From positions 186,001 through 250,000 of the forward strand of contig NZ_BMSA01000003.1 of assembly GCF_014648915.1 (NCBI RefSeq): 64,000 bases of DNA. The letters are read 5' to 3'. The number at the start of each line of letters is the position of its first letter. Positions within the stretch are counted from its first letter, which is position 1. This stretch comes from Streptomyces phaeofaciens (lineage in GTDB: Bacteria > Actinomycetota > Actinomycetes > Streptomycetales > Streptomycetaceae). The notes under the pieces were generated by a model. That model saw nothing but the letters and a program-made list of their open reading frames with translations. It was not told the DNA's origin and made no database searches. Positions 9,219-18,278 of this stretch are shown here, piece after piece. The position numbers were made by a program, and so were the translations under genes.

Positions 9219-10721
9219 TCAGCCCTTCCCGAGAAGCAGCCGGGCCTCGCCGACCGTGATGACGGAACCGGTGACCAGGACCCCGCCGCCGGCGAACTCG
9301 CCCTCCTCCTCGGCGAGCGTGATCGCCGCCTCCAGGGCGTCGGGCAGCCGCGGCTCGACCTGGACCCGCTCGTCGCCGAACACCTCGACGGCGATCGCGG
9401 CCAGTTCGTCCGCGTCCATCGCGCGGTGGCTGGTGTTCTGGGTGACGACGATCTCCGCGAAGATCGGCTCGAAGGCCTCCAGCAGCCCTCGTACGTTCTT
9501 GTCGCCGCTCGCGCCGACGACGCCGATCAGCCGGCTGAAGTCGAAGGCCTCGCCCACCGCCTCGGCGATGACCCGGGCGCCCGCCGGGTTGTGGGCGGCG
9601 TCCAGCACGATCGTCGGCGAGCGGCGCACGACCTCCAGCCGGCCCGGCGAGGTGACCGCGGCGAACGCCTTGCGGACGGTGTCGATGTCGAGCGGCTCGG
9701 CCCGCGCGGCCCCCACGCCGAAGAACGCCTCGACGGCGGCGAGCGCGACGGCCGCGTTGTGCGCCTGGTGGGCGCCGTGCAGCGGGAGGTACACCTCGGG
9801 GTACTCGCCGCCCAGCCCGCGCAGGGTCAGCAACTGCCCGCCGACGGCGACCTGCCGGGCGACGACGCCGAACTCCAGTCCCTCGCGGGCCACGGTCGCG
9901 TCGACCTCGACGGCCTTCTTCAGCAGCACCTGCGCCGCGTCGACCGGCTGCTGGGCCAGGATGACGGTGGCGTCCTGCTTGATGATGCCGCTCTTCTCGC
10001 CCGCGATCTCGGCCGGGGTCTCCCCCAGCCGGTCGGTGTGGTCGAGGTCGATGGGCGTGACCACGGCGACGTCGCCGTCGATGACGTTGGTGGCGTCCCA
10101 GGAGCCGCCCATCCCCACTTCCACGACGGCCACGTCGACGGGGGCGTCCGCGAACGCGGCGTACGCCATGCCCGTGAGCACCTCGAAGAAGGACAGCCGG
10201 TACTCCTGCTGCCCGTCGACCATCTCGATGTACGGCCTGATGTCCTGGTAGGTCTCGATGAACCGCTCGGCGGAGATCGGGGCGCCGTCCAGGCTGATCC
10301 GCTCGGTGATCGACTGGACGTGCGGGCTCGTGTACCGCCCGGTGCGCAGCTCGAAGGCGCCGAGGAGGGCCTCGATCATGCGGGCCGTGGACGTCTTGCC
10401 GTTGGTCCCCGTGATGTGGATCGAGGGGTACGACCGCTGCGGCTCGCCCAGCAGGTCCATCAGCGCGGCGATCCGGCGGACGGAGGGCTCCAGCTTGGTC
10501 TCGCCCCAGCGGGTGGCCAGCTCCGTCTCGACCTCGCGCAGGGCCTTGTCGACCTCGGGGTCCTCGGGGCGGCCGGGGACGTCGGCGCTCGGCCGGCCGC
10601 CCTGGGAGCGCAGGGTGCGGCTGCCGGCCTCGATGACGGCGAGATCGGGGTCTCGGTCGGTCTCGGCCTCGATGATGTCGTCGAAGGGGTCGTGGTTGCC
10701 GTTCGGGGGGAGCTCGGTCAC
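9219..10721 (-). CDS. folC: Folylpolyglutamate synthase / dihydrofolate synthase
   Basis: 500 residues. This Mur-ligase-fold enzyme adds glutamate to (dihydro)folate. The P-loop HITGTNGKTSTARMIEALL, the TSPH loop that follows, and DAAHNPAG near residue 375 are all present. The ~70-residue N-terminal extension is acidic and likely disordered. The start is GTG 10721. It has no ribosome-binding site, but TAGACT-GGCCCC-GTG places a -10 box 6 nt before the start, so the mRNA is probably leaderless. The downstream gene is the DUF4233 protein. Confidence 0.95.
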   Translation of the reverse strand: MTELPPNGNHDPFDDIIEAETDRDPDLAVIEAGSRTLRSQGGRPSADVPGRPEDPEVDKALREVETELATRWGETKLEPSVRRIAALMDLLGEPQRSYPSIHITGTNGKTSTARMIEALLGAFELRTGRYTSPHVQSITERISLDGAPISAERFIETYQDIRPYIEMVDGQQEYRLSFFEVLTGMAYAAFADAPVDVAVVEVGMGGSWDATNVIDGDVAVVTPIDLDHTDRLGETPAEIAGEKSGIIKQDATVILAQQPVDAAQVLLKKAVEVDATVAREGLEFGVVARQVAVGGQLLTLRGLGGEYPEVYLPLHGAHQAHNAAVALAAVEAFFGVGAARAEPLDIDTVRKAFAAVTSPGRLEVVRRSPTIVLDAAHNPAGARVIAEAVGEAFDFSRLIGVVGASGDKNVRGLLEAFEPIFAEIVVTQNTSHRAMDADELAAIAVEVFGDERVQVEPRLPDALEAAITLAEEEGEFAGGGVLVTGSVITVGEARLLLGKG

Positions 10722-10733
10722 GGGGCCAGTCTA
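10722..10733 (-). promoter_or_regulatory. Leaderless -10 element of folC
   Basis: TAGACT then six bases then the GTG start. The 15 bases across the box, spacer and start codon differ at only one base from the valS counterpart at 13444-13458. Confidence 0.5.
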
Positions 10734-10760
10734 CGGAGGCGCACCGACAGACGTAGGCAA

Positions 10761-10793
10761 AGGCCCCCGGAACCGTCCTGGTCCCGGGGGCCT
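10761..10793 (-). terminator. Terminator after valS
   Basis: Perfect 10-bp stem AGGCCCCCGG / CCGGGGGCCT with a 13-nt loop, 29 bp after the valS stop and upstream of folC. Confidence 0.75.
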
Positions 10794-10821
10794 CGCCGAC
10801 GTACGGGGCGCGAGACGCCCC

Positions 10822-13446
10822 CTAAGCCTTCGGCAGGCGCTCCAGCTGGGTCTCGATGCGGGCGATGTCCTCGTCCGCCTTGGCGAGCCGGGTGCGGATC
10901 TTGTCCACGACGTTGTCCGGGGCCTTCGCGAGGAACGCCTCGTTGCCGAGCTTGGCCTCGGCCTGCTGGCGCTCCTTCTGCGCCGCCGCGAGGTCCTTCG
11001 CGAGGCGCTTGCGCTCGGCGGCCACGTCGATCGTGCCGGACAGGTCCAGCGCGACGGTGGCGCCCGCGACCGGCAGGGTCGCCGTGGCGGAGAAGGCCTC
11101 GCCCTCCGGCTGGAGGCGGAGCAGCTGGCGGATCGCCGCCTCGTGCGCCGCGAACGGCGTGCCGTCCAGCTCCAGCCGGGCCGGGACCCGCTGGCCGGGC
11201 TGGAGGCCCTGGTCGGCGCGGAACCGGCGGACCTCGGTGACCACCGACTGAAGGCTCTCGATCTCCCGCTCGGCGTCGGCGTCCCGGAAGCCCGAGTCGG
11301 TCGGCCACGGGGCGACGACGATCGACTCGCCGCCGGTCAGCGTGGTCCACAGGGTCTCGGTGACGAACGGGACCACCGGGTGCAGCAGCTTCAGCGTGAC
11401 GTCGAGGACCTCGCCGAGGACCCGCTTGCTGACCTCGGCCGCCTCGCCGCCCGCCTGGAACGTGGTCTTGGACAGCTCGACGTACCAGTCGAAGACCTCG
11501 TCCCACGCGAAGTGGAACAGCGCGTCGGAGAGCTTCGCGAACTGGAAGTCCTCGTAGAGCGCGTCGACTTCGGCGACGACGGAGTTGAGGCGGGAGAGGA
11601 TCCAGCGGTCGGTCGCCGACAGGGCGGCGGCGTCCGGCAGCGGGCCCTCGACCGTGGCGCCGTTCATCAGCGCGAAGCGGGTCGCGTTCCAGATCTTGTT
11701 GGCGAAGTTGCGGGAGCCCTGGACCCAGTCCTCGCCGATCGGGACGTCGACGCCGGGGTTGGCGCCGCGCGCGAGGGTGAACCGGAGCGCGTCGGAGCCG
11801 TACTTGTCCATCCAGTCCAGCGGGTTGACCGCGTTGCCGAAGGACTTCGACATCTTCTTGCCGAACTGGTCGCGGACCATGCCGTGCAGGGCGATGGTGT
11901 GGAACGGCGGGGTGCCGTCCATCGCGTACAGGCCGAACATCATCATCCGGGCGACCCAGAAGAAGAGGATGTCGTAGCCGGTGACCAGGACGGAGTTCGG
12001 GTAGAACTTCGCGAGGCTGTCGGTCTGTTCGGGCCAGCCGAGCGTGGAGAACGGCCACAGGCCGGAGGAGAACCAGGTGTCCAGGACGTCGGTGTCCTGG
12101 TGCCAGCCCTCACCGGTCGGGGCCTCGTCGTCGGGGCCGACACAGACGACCTCGCCGTTCGGGCCGTACCAGACCGGGATGCGGTGGCCCCACCACAACT
12201 GCCGCGAGATGCACCAGTCGTGGAGGTTGTCGACCCAGTCGAAGTACCGCTTCTCCATCTCCTGCGGGTGGATCTTGACCCGGCCGTCGCGGACCGCGTC
12301 ACCGGCGGCCTTGGCGAGCGGGCCGACCTTGACCCACCACTGCATGGACAGCCGCGGCTCGATGGTGGTCTTGCAGCGCGAGCAGTGGCCGACGGAGTGG
12401 GAGTACGGCCGCTTCTCGGCGACGATCCGGCCCTCGGCGCGCAGGGCGGCGACGATGGCGGAGCGGGCCTCCAGGCGGTCCAGGCCCTGGAAGGGGCCGT
12501 GGGCCGTGATGACCGCGTGCTCGTCCATGACGGTGAGCGACGGCAGGTTGTGGCGCTGGCCGATCTCGAAGTCGTTCGGGTCGTGGGCCGGGGTGACCTT
12601 GACCGCGCCGGTGCCGAACTCCGGGTCGACGTGGGTGTCGGCGACGACCGGGATGGAGCGGTCGGTGAGCGGCAGCCGGATCTGCTTGCCGATCAGGTGC
12701 CGGTAGCGCTCGTCGTCGGGGTGGACGGCGACGGCCGTGTCACCGAGCATCGTCTCGGCGCGGGTCGTGGCGACGACGATGGTGTCGTCCCCCTCGCCGT
12801 ACTTCATGGAGACGAGCTCGCCGTCGTCGTCCTGGTACTCCACCTCGATGTCGGAGATGGCGGTGAGGCAGCGGGGGCACCAGTTGATGATGCGCTCGGC
12901 GCGGTAGATCAGCTCGTCGTCGTAGAGCCGCTTGAAGATGGTCTGGACGGCCTGGGAGAGCCCTTCGTCCATGGTGAAGCGCTCGCGGGACCAGGCGACG
13001 CCGTCGCCGAGGCGGCGCATCTGGCCGCTGATCTGGCCGCCGGACTCGCCCTTCCACTGCCAGACGCGCTCGACGAACGCCTCACGGCCCAGGTCGTGGC
13101 GGGACTTGCCCTCCTTGCCCAGTTCGCGCTCGACGACGTTCTGCGTGGCGATGCCGGCGTGGTCCATGCCGGGCTGCCACAGCGTCTCGTACCCCTGCAT
13201 GCGCTTGCGGCGGGTCAGGGCGTCGATGAGCGTGTGCTCGAAGGCGTGCCCGAGGTGCAGGCTGCCGGTGACGTTCGGCGGCGGGATGACGACGGTGTAC
13301 GGAGGCTTGTCGCTCTTGGCGTCGGCCTCGAAGTAACCGCGCTCTACCCAGCGCTCGTACAGCGGCCCCTCTACATCGGCCGGCGCGTACTGGGTCGGCA
13401 GTTCGGTGTGGGGCGCTGATGGCTGCTGCTGAGCGTTCTCGGTCAC
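10822..13446 (-). CDS. valS: Valyl-tRNA synthetase
   Basis: 874 residues, the usual length. This class I synthetase charges tRNA-Val. The HIGH-type motif is HLGH (64-67), KMSKS lies at 531-535, the anticodon-binding domain follows, and the C-terminus is the typical coiled-coil arm ([19 protein letters not shown] and on). The start is GTG 13446 with no Shine-Dalgarno sequence. TAAACT lies 6 nt upstream in the same arrangement as folC, suggesting a leaderless transcript. No T-box leader is present. Confidence 0.97.
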   Translation of the reverse strand: MTENAQQQPSAPHTELPTQYAPADVEGPLYERWVERGYFEADAKSDKPPYTVVIPPPNVTGSLHLGHAFEHTLIDALTRRKRMQGYETLWQPGMDHAGIATQNVVERELGKEGKSRHDLGREAFVERVWQWKGESGGQISGQMRRLGDGVAWSRERFTMDEGLSQAVQTIFKRLYDDELIYRAERIINWCPRCLTAISDIEVEYQDDDGELVSMKYGEGDDTIVVATTRAETMLGDTAVAVHPDDERYRHLIGKQIRLPLTDRSIPVVADTHVDPEFGTGAVKVTPAHDPNDFEIGQRHNLPSLTVMDEHAVITAHGPFQGLDRLEARSAIVAALRAEGRIVAEKRPYSHSVGHCSRCKTTIEPRLSMQWWVKVGPLAKAAGDAVRDGRVKIHPQEMEKRYFDWVDNLHDWCISRQLWWGHRIPVWYGPNGEVVCVGPDDEAPTGEGWHQDTDVLDTWFSSGLWPFSTLGWPEQTDSLAKFYPNSVLVTGYDILFFWVARMMMFGLYAMDGTPPFHTIALHGMVRDQFGKKMSKSFGNAVNPLDWMDKYGSDALRFTLARGANPGVDVPIGEDWVQGSRNFANKIWNATRFALMNGATVEGPLPDAAALSATDRWILSRLNSVVAEVDALYEDFQFAKLSDALFHFAWDEVFDWYVELSKTTFQAGGEAAEVSKRVLGEVLDVTLKLLHPVVPFVTETLWTTLTGGESIVVAPWPTDSGFRDADAEREIESLQSVVTEVRRFRADQGLQPGQRVPARLELDGTPFAAHEAAIRQLLRLQPEGEAFSATATLPVAGATVALDLSGTIDVAAERKRLAKDLAAAQKERQQAEAKLGNEAFLAKAPDNVVDKIRTRLAKADEDIARIETQLERLPKA

Positions 13447-13458
13447 GGGGCCAGTTTA
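13447..13458 (-). promoter_or_regulatory. Leaderless -10 element of valS
   Basis: TAAACT-GGCCCC-GTG; the -10 box ends 6 nt before the start codon. The -35 region is not recognisable. Confidence 0.5.
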
Positions 13459-13543
13459 GGGGTGTCACGGCGCCGTCCCGAAACGTGTTTGCTCTGTAAC
13501 GGTAGGGGCCCCGCCGCTCTGAGCCTGTTGCCTTTGAGCCAGG

Positions 13544-13558
13544 ATGTGAAAATCACAT
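13544..13558 (+). promoter_or_regulatory. 15-bp perfect inverted repeat, candidate operator
   Basis: ATGTGA-AAA-TCACAT, upstream of the membrane protein at 13583, following a TTGAGC -35-like hexamer (13534-13539). A repressor or activator binding here would overlap the core promoter. The arms resemble a CRP half-site, but the spacing is wrong for CRP. Confidence 0.4.
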
Positions 13559-13582
13559 AAGCATCTGGAGGGGAACCCAGAG

Positions 13583-14575
13583 ATGAGTCACAACCAGCCG
13601 GGCCCGTACGGCGGGCAGCCCCAGCAGCCCGGACCGTACGGCCAGCCCGGCCCGTACGGCCAGCCGCCGCAGGCACCCCAGCCCGGCTACGGCTACCCCC
13701 AGCAGCCCCCGGCCCCGCAGCCCGGCTACGGCTACCCCGCGCAGCCCCCGCAGGGCGTACCCCCGCAGACCCCGCCCTACGGCCAGCAGCCCGGGTACGG
13801 CCAGCAGCCGCCGTACGGCCAGCCCCCGTACGGCCAGGCCCCCTACGGCATGCCCCAGCCCCCGGCGCCGGGCGGCGGCAGGAAGAAGACCGGCATCATC
13901 CTCGGCTCGGTCGCGGTCGTCGCGGCGATCGCGGTGGCCGGCTACTTCGTCCTGAGCGGCAGCAGCGGCGCGGCCGGCCTGGAGGACGACGGCGCGCACA
14001 AGATCGCCACGCCGACGACCCTGCTCACGGACTACAAGCGGGTCTCCGACGACGGCGCCAGCAGCGGCGACGACTCGGCCAGCGAGCTGGAGAAGAGCGG
14101 CGTGAAGGACGCCAAGACGGCTCTCGGCATCTACTCGACGGCGGACCTCAGCGGCTACGACCCCGACGACCCGAGCACGATTCCCGACCAGAGCGAGCTG
14201 GCCACCGCCAAGGGCATCACCTTCGTCGGCGCCTACGGCAAGATCGCCGATCCCGAGCAGGCGCTGGACACCTTCTTCGCCAACTTCAAGAAGTCGTCCG
14301 AGGAGTCCTCCTCCTCCGACGGCTCCACCACCCCCAAGACCGAACTGGTCGGCGAGCCCGAGGACGCCGACATCGACGGCGCGGTCATGAAGTGCCAGGC
14401 CGCCAAGGGCACCGACACCACCACCAAGCAGGCGAAGACCGACTGGTTCTGCGCCTGGGCCGACTACAGCACCATCGTCATGGTGTCGCCCGGCGACACC
14501 ACCAAGGGCATCACCAAGGACGTGGCGATCGACGTCACCACCAAGGTGCGCTCGGAGGTCCGCGTCAAGGCGTAG
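13583..14575 (+). CDS. Pro/Gln/Tyr-rich membrane-anchored protein of unknown function
   Basis: 330 residues in three parts. An N-terminal ~95-residue cytoplasmic region is built of degenerate PGPYGQ/PGYGYP repeats. One transmembrane helix follows (~108-127, after GGGRKKTG). The C-terminal ~200 residues form an extracytoplasmic domain with Ser/Asp-rich stretches. This repeat-TM-sensor layout is common in Streptomyces proteins of unknown role. The start is ATG 13583 with GGAGGGG 9 nt upstream. The gene stands alone, divergent from valS and convergent with clpX. I cannot assign a function. Confidence 0.85.
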   Translation: MSHNQPGPYGGQPQQPGPYGQPGPYGQPPQAPQPGYGYPQQPPAPQPGYGYPAQPPQGVPPQTPPYGQQPGYGQQPPYGQPPYGQAPYGMPQPPAPGGGRKKTGIILGSVAVVAAIAVAGYFVLSGSSGAAGLEDDGAHKIATPTTLLTDYKRVSDDGASSGDDSASELEKSGVKDAKTALGIYSTADLSGYDPDDPSTIPDQSELATAKGITFVGAYGKIADPEQALDTFFANFKKSSEESSSSDGSTTPKTELVGEPEDADIDGAVMKCQAAKGTDTTTKQAKTDWFCAWADYSTIVMVSPGDTTKGITKDVAIDVTTKVRSEVRVKA

Positions 14576-14598
14576 CCCGCACGCGTTCCCGCACCACG

Positions 14599-14636
14599 TC
14601 GAAGGGGCCCCGGTCGGTCGACCGGGGCCCCTTCGA
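14599..14636. terminator. Strong bidirectional terminator
   Basis: Perfect 17-bp stem (14599-14615 with 14620-14636) around a GGTC loop, between the convergent membrane-protein gene and clpX. Confidence 0.9.
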
Positions 14637-14664
14637 TGCGGTGTTCGGCGTGTGGTGCCGTCGG

Positions 14665-15954
14665 CTACGCCGTCTTCTGCTCGCCCGGGCCCCGGCCGCC
14701 CCGCGCCTCGCGGGGGATCAGGGTCGGGTTGACGTTGGAGTGGACGACGTCGGCGGTGATGACCACGCGGGCCACGTCCTTGCGGGACGGGACCTCGTAC
14801 ATCACCGACATCAGGACCTCCTCCATGATGGCGCGCAGGCCGCGGGCGCCGGTCTGGCGGAGGATGGCCTGGTCGGCGATGGCCTCCAGGGCCTCGCGCT
14901 CGAAGTCCAGCTCCACGCCGTCGAGTTCGAAGAGGCGCTGGTACTGCTTCACCAGCGCGTTGCGCGGCTCGATGAGGATCTGGAGCAGGGCCTCGCGGTC
15001 CAGGTTGTGCACCGAGGTGATGACCGGGAGACGGCCGATGAACTCGGGGATCATGCCGAACTTGACCAGGTCCTCCGGCATGACGGCCTCGAACTGGTCC
15101 TTGGCCTCCAGCTCGCGCTTGGAGCGGATCGTCGCGCCGAAGCCGATGCCCTTGGCGCCGGCCCGGGTCTCGATGATCTTCTCCAGACCGGAGAAGGCAC
15201 CGCCCACGATGAACAGGACGTTCGTCGTGTCGATCTGGATGAACTCCTGGTGCGGGTGCTTGCGGCCGCCCTGCGGCGGGACGGAGGCCGTGGTGCCCTC
15301 AAGGATCTTCAGCAGGGCCTGCTGCACACCCTCGCCGGACACATCGCGCGTGATCGACGGGTTCTCGCTCTTGCGGGCGACCTTGTCGATCTCGTCGATG
15401 TAGATGATGCCGGTCTCGGCCTTCTTGACGTCGTAGTCGGCGGCCTGGATCAGCTTCAGCAGGATGTTCTCGACGTCCTCGCCGACGTAACCGGCCTCGG
15501 TGAGCGCCGTGGCGTCGGCGATGGCGAACGGAACGTTCAGCATGCGCGCGAGGGTCTGGGCGAGGAGCGTCTTGCCCGAGCCCGTGGGGCCGAGCAGGAG
15601 GATGTTGGACTTCGCCAACTCGATGGCGTCCTCGCGGCTTTGGCCGCCGCCGTTCTCACCGGCCTGGACCCGCTTGTAGTGGTTGTACACCGCGACGGAG
15701 AGGGCCTTCTTCGCGGGCTCCTGGCCGACGACGTACCCCTCCAGGAACTCGTAGATCTCGCGGGGCTTGGGCAGTTCCTCCCAGCGCACCTCGCTCGTCT
15801 CCGCGAGCTCCTCCTCGATGATCTCGTTGCAGAGATCGATGCACTCGTCGCAGATGTACACACCGGGCCCTGCGATGAGCTTCTTGACCTGCTTCTGGCT
15901 CTTGCCACAGAACGAGCACTTGAGCAGATCGCCGCCGTCACCGATGCGTGCCAC
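14665..15954 (-). CDS. clpX: ATP-dependent Clp protease ATP-binding subunit ClpX
   Basis: 429 residues. This AAA+ unfoldase feeds substrates to ClpP. The N-terminal zinc domain has C13-x2-C16 and C35-x2-C38. Walker A GPTGSGKT is at 122-129, the pore loop GYVG at 155-158 and Walker B IIYIDE at ~183-188. The IGF loop ([13 protein letters not shown]), which docks on ClpP, is present. The start is GTG 15954 with AAGGGG ~9 nt upstream. It lies downstream of clpP1-clpP2 but is separated by a long hairpin, so it is probably expressed mainly from its own promoter. Confidence 0.97.
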   Translation of the reverse strand: MARIGDGGDLLKCSFCGKSQKQVKKLIAGPGVYICDECIDLCNEIIEEELAETSEVRWEELPKPREIYEFLEGYVVGQEPAKKALSVAVYNHYKRVQAGENGGGQSREDAIELAKSNILLLGPTGSGKTLLAQTLARMLNVPFAIADATALTEAGYVGEDVENILLKLIQAADYDVKKAETGIIYIDEIDKVARKSENPSITRDVSGEGVQQALLKILEGTTASVPPQGGRKHPHQEFIQIDTTNVLFIVGGAFSGLEKIIETRAGAKGIGFGATIRSKRELEAKDQFEAVMPEDLVKFGMIPEFIGRLPVITSVHNLDREALLQILIEPRNALVKQYQRLFELDGVELDFEREALEAIADQAILRQTGARGLRAIMEEVLMSVMYEVPSRKDVARVVITADVVHSNVNPTLIPREARGGRGPGEQKTA

Positions 15955-16059
15955 GGTGTGCTTCCCCTTCGCCTGGGAGACGACTGGACGCTTTCGAATC
16001 CAGCGGCTCCTGGTGCTGCCTTATTCCGACGGTACCTTGCCGGGACCCCCGTTCGGGCC

Positions 16060-16111
16060 CCCCTTGGCACGGTTCACTTCCACGTGGACCGTGTCACACC
16101 GTGCCAAGGGG
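16060..16111 (-). terminator. Long hairpin between clpP2 and clpX
   Basis: Perfect 14-bp arms (16060-16073 and 16098-16111) flank a 24-nt loop, starting 23 nt after the clpP2 stop. It likely closes the clpP1-clpP2 unit and uncouples it from clpX. Confidence 0.7.
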
Positions 16112-16134
16112 TACGGACGAGAGCGCCCCGTGCG

Positions 16135-16815
16135 TCAACGCAGTGAGTTGTTGTTCATCTTCCGGGTGGAGATGATCTGGTCGATCAGGCCGTACGACAG
16201 CGCGTCCTCGGCCGTGAGGATCTTGTCGCGCTCGATGTCCTCGCGGATCTTCTCGATCGGCGTGGTCGAGTGCTTGGCCAGCATGTCCTCCAGCTGCGAG
16301 CGCATCCGGAGGATTTCGTTGGCGGCGATCTCCAGGTCGGAGACCTGACCGCGGCCGGTCTCGCTGTACGGCTGGTGGATCAGCACCCGGGCGTTCGGCA
16401 GCGCCATGCGCTTGCCCGGCGTACCGGCGGCCAGCAGGATCGCGGCGGCGGAGGCCGCCTGGCCCATGCAGACCGTCTGGATGTCGGGCTTCACGAACTG
16501 CATCGTGTCGTAGATCGCGGTCAGCGCCGTGAAGGAGCCGCCGGGGCTGTTGATGTAGACCGAGATGTCGCGGTCGGGGTCCATCGACTCCAGGCACAGC
16601 AGCTGCGCCATGACGTCGTTGGCGGAGGCGTCGTCGATCTGCACGCCGAGGAAGATCACGCGCTCCTCGAAGAGCTTCGCGTACGGGTCGTACTCGCGGA
16701 TGCCCTGCGAGGTGCGCTCCACGAAGCGCGGGATGACGTAGCGGGACTCGGCTCGGGGACCGGTGTACTCGGCCGCCGTACGGGCGTAGAGGCCGCTGCC
16801 GGGGAAGTCGTTCAC
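16135..16815 (-). CDS. clpP2: ATP-dependent Clp protease proteolytic subunit ClpP2
   Basis: 226 residues. The catalytic serine lies in [14 protein letters not shown], the histidine in [14 protein letters not shown], and the aspartate follows in the ERDKILT region. The sequence matches the ClpP2 type, with a longer N-terminus (~40 residues before the core) than ClpP1. ClpP1 and ClpP2 form a mixed tetradecamer in actinobacteria. The start is GTG 16815 with AGGAG 5 nt upstream. Upstream is the odd repetitive spacer, whose one open minus-strand frame ends in a GTGA overlap with this start. Confidence 0.96.
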   Translation of the reverse strand: MNDFPGSGLYARTAAEYTGPRAESRYVIPRFVERTSQGIREYDPYAKLFEERVIFLGVQIDDASANDVMAQLLCLESMDPDRDISVYINSPGGSFTALTAIYDTMQFVKPDIQTVCMGQAASAAAILLAAGTPGKRMALPNARVLIHQPYSETGRGQVSDLEIAANEILRMRSQLEDMLAKHSTTPIEKIREDIERDKILTAEDALSYGLIDQIISTRKMNNNSLR

Positions 16816-17436
16816 GGTGTCTCCTGGAAAGGGGCTGGGGCGGTGGCTGGAGGGGCTGGGCGGGGCTTGTCGACGGCGGTGTCCGGGCGGGTCCTCGCGG
16901 GGCTTCGGCCGGCCTGCGGGGCCCTGGGGTCCCGAGGGCCTGACGGCCGCTGCCGGGCCTCGTGAGCCCTGCGGGGCCGTCGGGGCGTCTCCGGGGCCGT
17001 GGAGGCCCTGGCGACCCGCCTCACGGCGGCCTCGCGGGGTTCGCGGGGTCCGGCGGGGCCGTGGCGGCCCTGCCGGGCTGCGCGGCCCTTGCGGGGCTGC
17101 GTTGCCCTTGCGGGGGCCGTGCGACCCTGCGGCCGCTGCGGCCTGCGCGGGGCCGCAGCGGCCCGCCCGGGTCGTCGCGCGACCCCTGCGGAGCTGTGCG
17201 GCCCGCTGCCGGACCGTGCGGCCCGTGCGGGGTGCGGCCCTGCGGAGGCCCGGCGGCCCTGCCGGGGCTGCGAGGCCCTTGCGAGGTTTCCGCGGGCCCT
17301 GCCGGACCGCTCGGACCTGCGGGGCCTCACGGCCTTCGCGGTGCCCTGCGGCCCTGCCGGGCCGGGTGGCCCTGCCGGAGGCGGTCGTGCGGATCCCCGG
17401 TCGGGGGACCTGCGCGGCCCTGCCGTCGGGTGTGGC
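16816..17436. repeat. GC-rich degenerate repeat spacer between clpP1 and clpP2
   Basis: 621 bp, visibly richer in G and C than the genes around it, built of degenerate copies of a ~10-15 bp motif around CCCTGCSGG (about ten copies by eye). Long frames stay open on both strands simply because stop codons are rare in such sequence. The minus-strand frame 17459-16812 would encode a Pro/Arg/Ala/Gly-rich, collagen-like 215-residue product and ends in a GTGA overlap with clpP2. Its codon use (many GCA and AGG codons) is unlike its neighbours, so I do not call it a gene. In other Streptomyces clpP1 and clpP2 are a tight bicistron. Confidence 0.7.
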
Positions 17437-18057
17437 TTACGCCGCCCCGGTGCCGCCACCGCCCGGCATGCCGGCGGCCGTCGGAATCACGTCGTCGATG
17501 AGGCCGTACTCCTTGGCCTCGAAGGCGTCGAACCAGCGGTCGCGGTCCGAGTCACGGGTGACCTGCTCGACCGTCTGGCCGGTGTGCTGCGAGGTCAGCT
17601 CGGCCATGCGCTTCTTGGTGTGCAGCAGCCGCTCGGCGTGGATCTTGATGTCCGAGGCCGAGCCGGCCAGGCCGGCCGAGGGCTGGTGGATCAGGATCTC
17701 GGCGTTCGGCAGGGCGAAGCGCTTGCCGGGCGTGCCCGCGCTGAGCAGGAACTGGCCCATCGAGGCCGCGAGGCCCATGGCGATGGTCACCACGTCGTTC
17801 TTGATGAACTGCATGGTGTCGTAGATCGCCATACCGGCCGTGATCGAACCGCCGGGGCTGTTGATGTAGAGGTAGATGTCCTTGTCCGGGTCGGCGGCAA
17901 GGAGCAGCAGCTGTGCGGTGATCTTGTTGGCGATGTCGTCGTCGACCGGCTGGCCGAGGAAGATGATCCGCTCGCCGAGCAGCCGGTTGTAGACCTGGTC
18001 GCCGAGGCCACCACCGATGGAAGGCTCGCCGGCGGCATAGGGCATCAGATTCGTCAC
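17437..18057 (-). CDS. clpP1: ATP-dependent Clp protease proteolytic subunit ClpP1
   Basis: 206 residues beginning [13 protein letters not shown]. The catalytic serine is in [14 protein letters not shown], the histidine in [14 protein letters not shown] and the aspartate in [10 protein letters not shown]. The start is GTG 18057 with AGGTGG 4 nt upstream; the frame runs open further upstream, but nothing there resembles ClpP. A ClgR-type box and a TAGGGT -10 candidate lie in the upstream 150 bp. The C-terminus is a short Gly-rich tail. It is first in the clpP1-clpP2 unit. Confidence 0.96.
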   Translation of the reverse strand: MTNLMPYAAGEPSIGGGLGDQVYNRLLGERIIFLGQPVDDDIANKITAQLLLLAADPDKDIYLYINSPGGSITAGMAIYDTMQFIKNDVVTIAMGLAASMGQFLLSAGTPGKRFALPNAEILIHQPSAGLAGSASDIKIHAERLLHTKKRMAELTSQHTGQTVEQVTRDSDRDRWFDAFEAKEYGLIDDVIPTAAGMPGGGGTGAA

Positions 18058-18146
18058 GTATCCACCTGCTCGTCTTACGACGGCGCCGGGCCGTCTCACG
18101 TGTACTGCCGGGGGCAACGGGGACTCCCCTGCCCTCGTATTCATGG

Positions 18147-18152
18147 ACCCTA
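18147..18152 (-). promoter_or_regulatory. Candidate -10 box of clpP1
   Basis: TAGGGT on the minus strand, 90 nt before the clpP1 start, with the ClgR-like box about 40 bp further upstream, a sensible activator position. Confidence 0.4.
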
Positions 18153-18190
18153 ACGCGCGGGTCCCTTCGGAGAATCCCGGAGAGGTGAGT

Positions 18191-18204
18191 GTTCGCCGGG
18201 GGCG
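18191..18204 (+). promoter_or_regulatory. ClgR-type binding site upstream of clpP1
   Basis: GTTCGC-CGGGG-GCG exactly fits the GTTCGC-N5-GCG element described for ClgR, the activator of clpP1P2, clpC and lon in Streptomyces. It lies between the tig terminator and the clpP1 promoter. Confidence 0.65.
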
Positions 18205-18222
18205 TAGCGGCCCCGGACGGGA

Positions 18223-18255
18223 ACGGGCCCCGGAACACAAGGTTCCGGGGCCCGT
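18223..18255 (-). terminator. Terminator of tig
   Basis: Perfect 14-bp stem ACGGGCCCCGGAAC / GTTCCGGGGCCCGT with a 5-nt loop, 24 bp after the tig stop. Confidence 0.85.
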
Positions 18256-18278
18256 CGCACAAGCGTCGGAGACGAGGC

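Noticed and set aside
13544..13558. CRP/cAMP binding site
   Set aside because: CRP needs TGTGA-N6-TCACA; here the gap is 3 bp.
13447..13560. T-box riboswitch before valS
   Set aside because: The start appears leaderless and there is no room or conserved T-box sequence.
14392..16146. 584-residue plus-strand ORF over clpX
   Set aside because: Antisense shadow of clpX; no start signal and no recognisable motifs.
16812..17459. A 215-residue collagen-like protein gene between clpP1 and clpP2
   Set aside because: The frame is open on both strands because the sequence is so GC-rich; codon use (GCA, AGG, GGA) is unlike neighbouring genes, and no ribosome-binding site or homologue pattern is seen. 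Kept as a repeat and a finding.
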